A stretch of DNA of 64,000 nucleotides from Mitsuaria sp. 7 (GTDB lineage: Bacteria; Pseudomonadota; Gammaproteobacteria; Burkholderiales; Burkholderiaceae_C). The stretch is taken from NCBI RefSeq assembly GCF_001653795.1, contig NZ_CP011514.1:3614279-3678278 (forward strand), written 5' to 3'. Within the stretch, counting starts at the first letter, position 1, and each line of letters starts with the position of its first letter. Position numbers and translations under genes: made by a program. The notes beneath the pieces are model-generated. The model was not told the DNA's origin. It saw only the letters and a list, made by a program, of their open reading frames with translations, and made no database searches. This document shows positions 20,701 to 27,879 of this stretch, piece by piece.

Positions 20701-21580
20701 CCTCCCGACAAAGGACGGCAACCTGGTGACGCTGAGTTTGCGCTTCGCGCACGACGTCCGGTTCATGGGCCCCTCGCTGGACACGGCACTGGACTTCGCA
20801 TTGAAGGCGTGTCATCGCGGATGGATCACATCGAGGCAACTCTCCAGGCATCTCACCGCCGTCCCTCTCCGGACCGGCAGCTCCTTGCTGGCGGACATGC
20901 TCCACGATGCGCCAGGCTGGTACACCGACCCTGAAGCTCCAGAGCGGAATGTGGATGCCTATCTGCGCAGGTGGCTGGACCGTCTGAGCGAAGCACAGCT
21001 CCTACGGGCGCTGAGCGGCGTGGAAGTCGTCGAACTGCTGGTGGCAACACATGGCCCCACGTGGATGACGCCGATGTGCATGGCGATCACGGACGGCTGC
21101 GTGCGACGGCTGGATCTCCTCTTCGACTGGCTGCTCATGTCGACGGCGACCGAAGGCGTCCTGAAGCGTCGGCTCGGCCATATCGTCAGCGGACGGAACG
21201 GCGTCCAGGGCGTCCAGGTCGCCTTCGAGGCATTGCGCCTTGGACGCGTCGACACGCTCAGGGCCTGGCTGGCCGGCATCCAAAGATTGCGCGAAGAGGG
21301 CCGCCTGACCAACGCGGACTATGTGACCCTGCTGGTTCCCGAGGGGGACGGAGACCGACGCGCCATCGGGGCCGTTTTCCGGGCGGACCCCCGTGCCGGA
21401 ATGGCGCAGACGCGCACGCTCACCTGCGCGCGGATGCTGCGCGATGCCGCCGTCAAGGGCAACTCGCGTGGCTGGATCGACGCCGACGAGTTGCAGGAAA
21501 TCCTGAACCCGCTCCGTCGGGCCGGCCTCATCAAGGATCAAGACGCGCGCGCCCTCCGCGCTGCACCACCGATACGCTGA
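17792..21580 (+). CDS. large helical-repeat (candidate effector) family member G
   Basis: 1262 residues, the longest member. MYNTIHPQPTPDTGLLDLGF leads into the shared N-terminal domain ('KAQMMRCVDTISRFAHDHG', 'FQRRLRECRDAVRLAVTPAL', 'DDPQAVTLNIRMNLVEEELV', 'LKQGDVPVVIEDDGDG'). Helical repeats follow, including 'YLDGLVTLHENGHLPAHALA' and the C-terminal 'WLAGIQRLREEGRLTNADYV' + TLLVPEGDGD. The ATG lies 2 bp after the stop of F; the longer open frame upstream overlaps F and is rejected. Next to the stop the reading frame has slipped relative to F: F ends ATDALNDLL, whereas here the homologous 'TTDTLNSLL' is in another frame and the protein ends APPIR. Clearly a tandem duplicate of F. Confidence 0.76.
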   Translation: MYNTIHPQPTPDTGLLDLGFRAETFIVTPPVTRPTDADAEALVYGPTDKRAFEAFINTEDGRRAKAQMMRCVDTISRFAHDHGDALTARRIAHLNTVLNTGANDALQSHYLPELYAWGKRALEQIVAQLDRLADGGERREHVAMRHLHHLGEGIGENCGGRILQELTKAETGLGQIGGDLKNAVVRVCKNAADTVITQTLARGGADVIEYTASAHVQPQLARGIGLPWASAPNNDIFYTQPHDFQRRLRECRDAVRLAVTPALVAQTLGSECLQKAHAKLRQWAGETPDLNDADWPAMDKVLQKLGKKYGELNPYCFVRGDGVLAPRTLMDDPQAVTLNIRMNLVEEELVDKKDDVTLCREDIGDTRWQMELKQGDVPVVIEDDGDGPEERMPLTADFLRALLKTTSDDTPDAPCTDPLSDPKIRRMLIDRVVPALTTPPATWDTALLAVPGVLLEACLPLDDDAVAGLLCEIAARPDAAGTRLVALAFEVAVQQRVPAATAQLICAMSLTDLRAAWPRILPPLSDALLAANDRLADAGMAALDLLCPPADGVSWPDCRRALHGFRRGMTVWGKAPLTAPVPPWPDLALQRLGALNREGLLPGSTIVALLQGDMRLGVSLYNLGRLVDATFFRTFLVGLAQAGSALSLSRDDMRDLMRPIVRFPNAARDYEATSPLCCAVMLGQSAHVREFLSWMADHAAEPWMPPLQDLALPDEVIVLETRPPATVAEALKAYLDGLVTLHENGHLPAHALAPLIEVAADNASNRWPAGPGFELVRQALAKTADGGLGEAVLREWRQQAAPQLASSLSLVNGAAPDNAHRTLTPDAVAQAVPRNGAEPAIPRPYRLPAAQLQEATVYFGRQGYFSIEELAETLVWHLSLSDVPAHRLSKERCLHVIQQLSSDGVFSLNDCVAMLIAAEPSDDWRDKMLMGDQLSVLRAYFDLVEHLAIKHGSLVDAEHGGLVDVDKLLCLPTKDGNLVTLSLRFAHDVRFMGPSLDTALDFALKACHRGWITSRQLSRHLTAVPLRTGSSLLADMLHDAPGWYTDPEAPERNVDAYLRRWLDRLSEAQLLRALSGVEVVELLVATHGPTWMTPMCMAITDGCVRRLDLLFDWLLMSTATEGVLKRRLGHIVSGRNGVQGVQVAFEALRLGRVDTLRAWLAGIQRLREEGRLTNADYVTLLVPEGDGDRRAIGAVFRADPRAGMAQTRTLTCARMLRDAAVKGNSRGWIDADELQEILNPLRRAGLIKDQDARALRAAPPIR

Positions 21581-21590
21581 ACTCCCTCCT

Positions 21591-21611
21591 GGGCCAGGTC
21601 TTGCCTGGCCC
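21591..21611. other. hairpin between members G and H
   Basis: GGGCCAGG-tcttg-CCTGGCCC, an 8-bp perfect stem with a 5-nt loop, 10 bp after the stop of G and 33 bp before the start of H. There is no T-run, so it is not a standard terminator; it could mark mRNA processing, partial attenuation or stability. G and H may still share a transcript. Confidence 0.4.
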
Positions 21612-21644
21612 GTACGAACGCGGCGCCCGCGCCACTGACCGGGC

Positions 21645-24600
21645 ATGCACCCCTCCGGCGCCGCGTTCCCGTACGGCTTCCATCCTTCCCTGTTCGACGA
21701 CGCCGACGATGTGCCGTCCAACGCCGGCCGTGCCGGTCGCGACGAGCAGAGTGCCCATGAAGAGCGCGGCGACACCGCCGCCTCTCCCGATGCGGTCGAC
21801 TACAACGGCCCCTGCAGCGCGTCGGCCCTGCCGCCGGAGTTCATCGCGTTCCGCGCCGGCCCCGACTGGTCGCGCGCGCGGGCGCAGATGCAAGCCTCGA
21901 TCGACACGCTCAAGACCTTCGCCGCGCGGCAGGGGATTCCCGATGCGACGTTGACGCGGTTCCAGCAGAACCTGATGGTCCGTGACGGCGCGTACTACGA
22001 GTCCTATCTGCCGCAGCTCTTCGGGCGCGGCAAACGCCTGCTCGCCGCCTGTGCCGCAGGCATCGGCGACGACGCCCTGCGCCAGGAAGATCGGCGTGCG
22101 ATCTTCCAACGCATGATCGCCGGCATGTCCCTGTGCGGGATACGCATCGTCAACGACCTCGCGCGGGCCCACGACGCGCTCGGCATCCTGCGCGACGGCA
22201 ACCTGCGCCGGCGCGCCGCGGTCTCGGTCAGGAACGTCATGGAGCAGGAAGGCCTCTGGGTGGAGCAACACACGCCGCTCAGACCGGGACGGCAGCGGAG
22301 GCTGTCGCTGGAGGTGCACTTCGTCACCGCCGCGATCGCGGAACTCCGGTTGTCCGGCCGCGAGCCGCGCCGGGACGACCCGCTCATCTCGTACACCGGG
22401 CGTGTCGCGGACCTGGTCGAACCGCTGCGGGAACGCTTGGTCAAGACGCTCACACCGCTGCGCGTGGCGCGACAGCTCGCGGACGACTGCCTGTCGCGCG
22501 TGTCGTCGGAACTCGCCACCTGGCTGGGCGGCGAGCCGCTCGACCTGATGGCGGGGACGCGGCCCGCGCCGGACGGCGCGACCTCGCACTGTGCGCGGCT
22601 CCTGACGCTGGTCCAGGGCATGGCGGCGGCGTACGGACCGCTCACCATGGACGCCTTCGTCCGCTCGCGCAGCGGGGCGCTCACGCTTCACCGCGATGCC
22701 GCGCTGGTGGCCGTCCAGATCCGCCGCAACCTCGCCGCGCAAGACCTGGCCCTGCCGCCGCGGGAGCGGCCGATCTTCGAGTGGCCCGCCGCCGACGGCC
22801 CGCGCCGGCTGGTCCTGATCGACGACGAACTGGCCATCAAGCGGGCGGGCTCGGGCGCCACCGCCGTGGACGCATTGCCCGAAGCCCGTCATCTCCACCG
22901 CGTGGAATACGCGGGCCTGCTGCAAGAACCGTCTCCCGGTGTCGGCGTCGACCGCCTGGATCCCGGTGAGCGGAGCGCCCTGTTCGCCGTCATGTTGCGC
23001 AACGCCTCCGGGGAAGAACTCCTGGACCTCCCGCACGGCTGGCTCGGTCACTGTGGCGACCTGCGCGAACTGGCCGAGCGGCTCGGGGACGACCGCTTCC
23101 GCTCCTGGTGCATCAGGTGCTGGCAGAAGCCGCTGACCGATGGCATGGCCCAGACACTGATCGAAATGAATGAGTGGCGGGCCGACACCGACTTCGTCAT
23201 CGCCCTGCTGCACGCCGCGGGTCCGGAGCGCAGTCGACAGCTCTGGGGCGACGGCGCGGTGCTGTCGCACTACCGGGCCCATCTCGCGGCCGCGGAGGAC
23301 AACGCGGCGAACGCCTACCTGAGCCTGCTCGCGCGCGGGCTTGCCCTGCTCGACGCGCCGACCGTCACGGGGCTGTTGTCCTTGCTCAGGGCCGATCGGC
23401 TGGACCGGTCGCTGCTGCTGGAAGCCAGTCCCCATGTCCTGGGGCAGTACCTGCAGCTGGTGGAAGCGGCGGCTGTGGCGGACAAGGTCCGCGGCGCCCT
23501 GTTGGCCGCGGCGCTCTTCAGCACGCCGACAAGTCGGCCGCACTGGCTGTGGGCCCTCATGATGCTGGAGGCGAACGCCCCGCGTCTGGCCATGCTGCTG
23601 GACACCGTGGCGCGCCTTCATCATGCCGGCTACCTGGACAAGGCGGAGATCGAACGATTCCTGATGACGCCCGAGGCGTTCCATCGCGACGACGCGGAGA
23701 ACGGCACCGCGGCCTCCGACACGGCGGTGCCGGAGGCGCCCTTTTTCGCGGCCATGGCACGGGACCAGGGCGCCACCGTCCGCGTCGCGCTCATCGGCCT
23801 GCTGTCGCTGTGCCGCAGGGACGGCCTCGACGGCGAGTGGCTGCAACGGATGCTCCGGGCGTCCGTCGACGGGTCGGGGTCCACCGCGTTGGGCCAGGCC
23901 TTGTCCCAAGGCGCCTCGACGTCGCTGTCCTGGTATCTCTACGTCGTCCCCGCCGCGCTGCGGGACGGACAGCTGTCGCTCGACCAGGCCATGGCCCTGC
24001 TGCGCGCCGATCAGCCGCCGGACGGCGACGGCACCAGCTCCCTGGTGCTGGCACTGCGCGCGGGTCACCTGGACACCGTCGGCACCTACTGGCAACTCAT
24101 CCTGCGGATGCAGGCGCAGGGAATCTTCACCGCGGACCAGATCCGCCCCCTGTTGCGCGCCGAGAGTGCGCGCGGCGTGCCGGCGCTGGCGGAGGCCGTC
24201 GAGCATCGGCTCCCCGGCGCCATCGAGCGGTACATGCGTCTGATGCAAGCCACCGTTGGCGGCGCCGGGCCGATGTCGCCGGAGCAGCTGGACTGGCTGA
24301 CCCTGCGCAACGCCGACGGGGCGCTGTCCTGGCCTCCCGCGGACGGCGGTCCTCGCGACGCCTGGCCCGCGCTGAAGGGCTACCTGCGGGGGCTTCGAGC
24401 GCTCGTGGAGGATCAGAGCCTGTCGCCGTCGCAGTTGCAGACCCTGCTGTCGAAGCGGCACGGCGACTCGCCCTCGTTGCTGGGCCGGCTGATGGGTCTG
24501 GAGGACCGCTGGATGCTGACGCAGTGCCTGGAAGAACTCGGATCGTGGCCGCTGCGGCACCGGGCACGGCATGCCCCCGCGGTGGCGGCGGTGCTCGACA

Positions 24601-25178
24601 TCGACGAACTGGACGGCATCGTCACGACCACGGTCCGGTATCCCGGGCTTCCCGACGTTCTCGGGACGCTGGTATCCGCCGTCGCCCAGCGCTGGATCGA
24701 TCGTTCGACGCTGCGGCTACGCCTGGAAGGCGAAGAGGGTCCCCCTCCGCTGCTGATCGCTTTCGAGCACAACCGGCCCGACTTGATCAAGGCGTTCGTC
24801 ACGGCGGTGCTGGGCGCCGGACGGCATGCCCGCTTCCTGAAAGCGCTCGTGCAGCGCATGCTGGAAGCCCGATCCGCCTCCGGCTGCGCCGCGGCTCATC
24901 TCGCCTTTGCGCAGGGGTACGACGAGGCGCTGAGGGTGTGGCTCGATGCCGTCCTGCAGGCCCATGGCGACGGGCTGCTGGAGGACGGCGCGCTGCGACA
25001 ACTGCTGCCCGCGTATGGCGAGGGCGAGCGTCCCGGCCGCGACGCCGCCATGGCCGCGGGTCATGAGCGCTGTCTCGACGTTTGGCGCCAGGCCTTGCAA
25101 CGCTGCGGGCAGCGCGGTTGGCTCAGCGCGGAGGACTTGGCGGCGCTCGATCCGGCACAGGGTCCACCCAGCCTCTGA
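21645..25178 (+). CDS. large helical-repeat (candidate effector) family member H
   Basis: 1177 residues, unknown function. The leader MHPSGAAFPYGFHPSLF has no acidic residue before position 18. N-terminal domain landmarks shared with E-G: 'FIAFRAGPDWSRARAQMQAS', 'YLPQLFGRGKRLLAAC', 'VARQLADDCLSRVSSELATW', 'YGPLTMDAFVRSRS', 'AALVAVQIRRNLAAQDLAL'. The repeat half shows the clearest units, e.g. 'YWQLILRMQAQGIFTADQIR', then PLLRAESARGVPALAEAVEH, then RLPGAIERYMRLM. It ends with 'VWLDAVLQAHGDGLLEDGAL' in the position of the F/G terminal repeat. Soluble, all-helical prediction. The start context resembles that of member C. It is the last gene of the cluster and convergent with the response-regulator gene. 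Confidence 0.76.
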   Translation: MHPSGAAFPYGFHPSLFDDADDVPSNAGRAGRDEQSAHEERGDTAASPDAVDYNGPCSASALPPEFIAFRAGPDWSRARAQMQASIDTLKTFAARQGIPDATLTRFQQNLMVRDGAYYESYLPQLFGRGKRLLAACAAGIGDDALRQEDRRAIFQRMIAGMSLCGIRIVNDLARAHDALGILRDGNLRRRAAVSVRNVMEQEGLWVEQHTPLRPGRQRRLSLEVHFVTAAIAELRLSGREPRRDDPLISYTGRVADLVEPLRERLVKTLTPLRVARQLADDCLSRVSSELATWLGGEPLDLMAGTRPAPDGATSHCARLLTLVQGMAAAYGPLTMDAFVRSRSGALTLHRDAALVAVQIRRNLAAQDLALPPRERPIFEWPAADGPRRLVLIDDELAIKRAGSGATAVDALPEARHLHRVEYAGLLQEPSPGVGVDRLDPGERSALFAVMLRNASGEELLDLPHGWLGHCGDLRELAERLGDDRFRSWCIRCWQKPLTDGMAQTLIEMNEWRADTDFVIALLHAAGPERSRQLWGDGAVLSHYRAHLAAAEDNAANAYLSLLARGLALLDAPTVTGLLSLLRADRLDRSLLLEASPHVLGQYLQLVEAAAVADKVRGALLAAALFSTPTSRPHWLWALMMLEANAPRLAMLLDTVARLHHAGYLDKAEIERFLMTPEAFHRDDAENGTAASDTAVPEAPFFAAMARDQGATVRVALIGLLSLCRRDGLDGEWLQRMLRASVDGSGSTALGQALSQGASTSLSWYLYVVPAALRDGQLSLDQAMALLRADQPPDGDGTSSLVLALRAGHLDTVGTYWQLILRMQAQGIFTADQIRPLLRAESARGVPALAEAVEHRLPGAIERYMRLMQATVGGAGPMSPEQLDWLTLRNADGALSWPPADGGPRDAWPALKGYLRGLRALVEDQSLSPSQLQTLLSKRHGDSPSLLGRLMGLEDRWMLTQCLEELGSWPLRHRARHAPAVAAVLDIDELDGIVTTTVRYPGLPDVLGTLVSAVAQRWIDRSTLRLRLEGEEGPPPLLIAFEHNRPDLIKAFVTAVLGAGRHARFLKALVQRMLEARSASGCAAAHLAFAQGYDEALRVWLDAVLQAHGDGLLEDGALRQLLPAYGEGERPGRDAAMAAGHERCLDVWRQALQRCGQRGWLSAEDLAALDPAQGPPSL

Positions 25179-25223
25179 ACCGGGCCGCGACACCGCGGAC
25201 CGCAGGCGCCCTTCCCGCGGGCT

Positions 25224-26210
25224 TCATCCGGCGATGGCGGACGGTCCCAGCGCCGAACGCGCCCGTTCCCGGGCCTGGTCGAGGTCGGGCACGCCCAGGC
25301 GCCGGCACAAGGCCTCCAGCCGCACCCGGTACGCCGCGTCCCCCAGCCCCATGGCCCTCGCCTGCTGATCGGGCGCGGGCTCGCCCAGCAGCCCGAACAG
25401 CAGCTCCGCGTCCGACATCGGCAGGTCCAGCCCCTTGGCCAGCGTCGCGATGCTCGCGGCCTCGTCCGCCTCATGCAGCACCAGCAGCCAATGGCCTTCG
25501 CCGATGACCGCGGCGTCCGCCGCCATGAGCGTGAAGCTCAGGCGCTGCCGCGGCGCGCCCGACGGCGGCGCGACCGTCAGCGACGACGGCGGCGCACCGG
25601 CGCGCCGGCGCAGCGCCTCGCGATGCAGCCAGGCCAGCACTTCCGGCGGCAGACGGGCGTGCTCCGACCAGGGCGGCGGGAAGAACGCCGCCATCAGCCC
25701 GCGCGCCTGCGGCGTCTGCCAGGCGCAATGGCCGTCGCGTTCCCGCACGGTCATGCTCGCCGTCGGCCGGCGCGGCGCCATCGGCCCGGTCGCGGGCGCC
25801 GGGCGCAGCAGGCGTTCGACGCGGGCGAGCAGGTCGCTCATGCGCACGGGCTTGACCAGGCACTCCGCGGCCCCCGCCGCCAGCAGCGCGCCCAGCCGCA
25901 GCGGATCGCGCGGCCGGCTCAGCGTCAGCACCGGGACACCGCCGCCGCCCAGGCGTCGCAGCAGCTCCAGCGGTCCGTCGCCGGGCAGCTCCGGCAGCTC
26001 CATGTCCATGATCACCAGCGCCGGTGACGCGCCCAGGCCCTGCATCGCCGCGATGGCATCCGCGGCGCGCAGGAGCTCATAACCGCTCTCCTCCAGCACG
26101 GCCGCGAGCGGCTGCACCGCCAGCGACTGCACGACCAGGAGCCGCGCCGGCGCCTCGGTGCGGGCGATGGGGAGATCGGCGGGCGGCGGCATGGGCATGA
26201 GCTTCACCAT
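25224..26210 (-). CDS. response-regulator-like protein with degenerate receiver and HTH-like C-terminus
   Basis: 328 residues. Residues about 22-135 form a receiver-like domain. The phospho-acceptor-type Asp69 (LVIMDMELPELPG), a T/S position (VLTLSRP) and Lys120 (LVKPV) are present. The paired acidic residues after strand 1 are missing (LLVVQSLAVQ), so Mg-dependent phosphorylation is doubtful. The C-terminal ~65 residues ('LPMSDAELLFGLLGE...VRLEALCRRLGV') resemble a LuxR-type helix-turn-helix in layout, but weakly. No kinase gene is adjacent. The start is the first ATG in a family-like context; ATGs 4 and 6 codons in are alternatives. A hexamer repeat lies 29-58 bp upstream. Confidence 0.68.
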   Translation of the reverse strand: MVKLMPMPPPADLPIARTEAPARLLVVQSLAVQPLAAVLEESGYELLRAADAIAAMQGLGASPALVIMDMELPELPGDGPLELLRRLGGGGVPVLTLSRPRDPLRLGALLAAGAAECLVKPVRMSDLLARVERLLRPAPATGPMAPRRPTASMTVRERDGHCAWQTPQARGLMAAFFPPPWSEHARLPPEVLAWLHREALRRRAGAPPSSLTVAPPSGAPRQRLSFTLMAADAAVIGEGHWLLVLHEADEAASIATLAKGLDLPMSDAELLFGLLGEPAPDQQARAMGLGDAAYRVRLEALCRRLGVPDLDQARERARSALGPSAIAG

Positions 26211-26238
26211 ACAAGTCCCGTGCCCGCCTCTCAAGGTC

Positions 26239-26268
26239 GCCAACGCCAACGCCAACGCCAACGCCAAC
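26239..26268. repeat. hexanucleotide tandem repeat (GCCAAC)x5
   Basis: Five perfect copies of GCCAAC followed by a GCCGGC variant. It lies in the divergent spacer between the response-regulator-like gene and the SPOR gene, 29-58 bp upstream of the regulator start, where a change in copy number would alter promoter-to-start spacing by multiples of 6 bp. Confidence 0.9.
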
Positions 26269-26367
26269 GCCGGCGGAAGGCGGGACCGGCGCGCCGGGGC
26301 TAAGCCGGAAACTCGGGGGCGATCGCCCCCGTCCCGTTGCGATCGACGTCGCGGGCGCTGACGCACA

Positions 26368-27789
26368 ATGGCCGGCGCCATGGACGATACCGCCGCCACG
26401 CCCGACATCGACCCGACCGCCCCGCCCGCCGGCGAGGCCGCGCCTGTCGCCCCGCCCACGCCTGCCGCTCCCGCGACGCCGTGGGAAGGGCCGTCGCCCG
26501 ATGTCGTCGCCTGGCTGCTGGTGAACTGGCACAACAAGCATCCGCTGGCGCGTCGACTCGGCATCGCCGACATCCACACGGTGGGCGCGGTGGCCCTGCC
26601 CTTCATGGCGCAGGCGCTGCCCAAGGAACCCAGCCTCGAGGGCGGAGCGCCCACCGAGCCGCCGCCACCGCCCGCTCGCCGTCGCCTGCCCTGGCAGCGC
26701 AAGGTCGCGGGTTCGGGGCCGCGACCGGCGTGGATCGAGGAGTTCATTCCCGGCCTGAAGACCGCGGCGGTCGCCACCATGGCCCTGGACAACGGGTTTA
26801 CCACCGCGCCCGACGATCTGCCGCTGCGCCGCGTGGACATCGACGAACGCGCGCTGGCCGCCGACGCGAACCAGCCTGGTGCATGGCCCATGGAATTGGT
26901 GCTGCTGAGCGCCGCTTTCGATGCGGGCTCGGCCCGGCGACGCGTGCTCGTGGGGCGTCGCGACCAGGTGCTGGGACAGCGCGCGCTGGATCCCGCCCGG
27001 CTGGGCGTGGTCGGCAGCATCGCGGCGCTGGTGCTGATCGCGGCGGTCTGGGTGATGTGGCCCTCGTCCAAGCCATCCAAGGAGGCGCTGGCTGCCCTGG
27101 CGGCGGCCGAGGCGGCCTCCGCCGCGTCTGCGGCTCAGGCGGCGTCCGCGACCGCGCTGGCTGAGCAGGCGGCGCGGTCCGCGCAGGCCGCCTCCGCGGC
27201 ATCGGCGCCGGCTTCTGCTGCCGCGGCCACCGACCCGGCTTCAGCCGCGAGCGCGGCGGCCTCCGCGGCAACGACCGCGGAAAGCCCCCCCGCCTCGGCG
27301 CCTGTCATCGCGATCCCCAACATCCGCCCGTCACTCCATGCCTCGACGGAAGCCGTTCCGCGGGAGAAGGAACCGGCACCGACGGCACCATCGACATCGA
27401 CATCGACATCGACGACCGGCACGACCGCCTCGACGGGTCCGGCGAAGCCGGGCGCCCCGGCCTCCGAGGCCGAGCGCCGCGTGAGCGTCGACGACACCGG
27501 CCTGGGCAGCCTCATGAAGCGCGACGGCGCGGCACCCGGCGCCAAGCTGGTGGCCTTGGTGAGCCAGCCGCACAAGACCAAGGCCGATGCCGAAGCGCAG
27601 TTGGCGCGCATGCGCGAGATGATCGGTGCCACGCTCGGCGGCAACACCGTCCCGAACGGCGAAGTCTTCCAGACCAAGGACGGCTGGCGCGCAGCCGTGT
27701 GGCCTTTCGGCAGCCGCGAGGAAGCCCAGCTGATCAACGCCACGCTGCTGGCCCGCGGCATCCGCGGGACCCGGGCCGTCGACTTCTGA
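26368..27789 (+). CDS. SPOR-domain membrane protein
   Basis: 473 residues. Residues 1-210 are Pro/Ala-rich and probably cytoplasmic. One membrane helix lies at about 213-231 (VVGSIAALVLIAAVWVMW). It is followed by a ~60-residue Ala/Ser linker (ASAASAAQAASATALAEQAA and similar), a Ser-Thr repeat, and a C-terminal SPOR domain at about 397-473 ('AKLVALVSQPHKTKADAEAQ' ... 'GWRAAVWPFGSREEAQ'). SPOR domains bind denuded septal peptidoglycan, so a role at the division site or envelope is likely; the cytoplasmic part is not recognised. A second ATG four codons in is an alternative start; no strong Shine-Dalgarno. Confidence 0.78.
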   Translation: MAGAMDDTAATPDIDPTAPPAGEAAPVAPPTPAAPATPWEGPSPDVVAWLLVNWHNKHPLARRLGIADIHTVGAVALPFMAQALPKEPSLEGGAPTEPPPPPARRRLPWQRKVAGSGPRPAWIEEFIPGLKTAAVATMALDNGFTTAPDDLPLRRVDIDERALAADANQPGAWPMELVLLSAAFDAGSARRRVLVGRRDQVLGQRALDPARLGVVGSIAALVLIAAVWVMWPSSKPSKEALAALAAAEAASAASAAQAASATALAEQAARSAQAASAASAPASAAAATDPASAASAAASAATTAESPPASAPVIAIPNIRPSLHASTEAVPREKEPAPTAPSTSTSTSTTGTTASTGPAKPGAPASEAERRVSVDDTGLGSLMKRDGAAPGAKLVALVSQPHKTKADAEAQLARMREMIGATLGGNTVPNGEVFQTKDGWRAAVWPFGSREEAQLINATLLARGIRGTRAVDF

Positions 27790-27879
27790 GCAGGGCCGCT
27801 CAGGCACTTTCAAGTCGGCCCTCTCAGGTCCGCCCGCTCAGGACTGACCCTTCAGGACTGCCCCTCCCGGACCTCGCCC

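Noticed and set aside
3404..25178. A complete type III secretion system or Hrp-type promoter boxes in the cluster
   Set aside because: I looked for secretion-apparatus genes, TTCG-N16-TTCG boxes and GGAACC-N15-17-CCAC boxes before each member and found none convincing; one GGAACC...CCAC before member C has too short a spacer.
27389..27414. (TCGACA) hexamer repeat inside the SPOR gene as a phase-variation tract
   Set aside because: In-frame, codes a Ser-Thr spacer; length change would not alter the frame.
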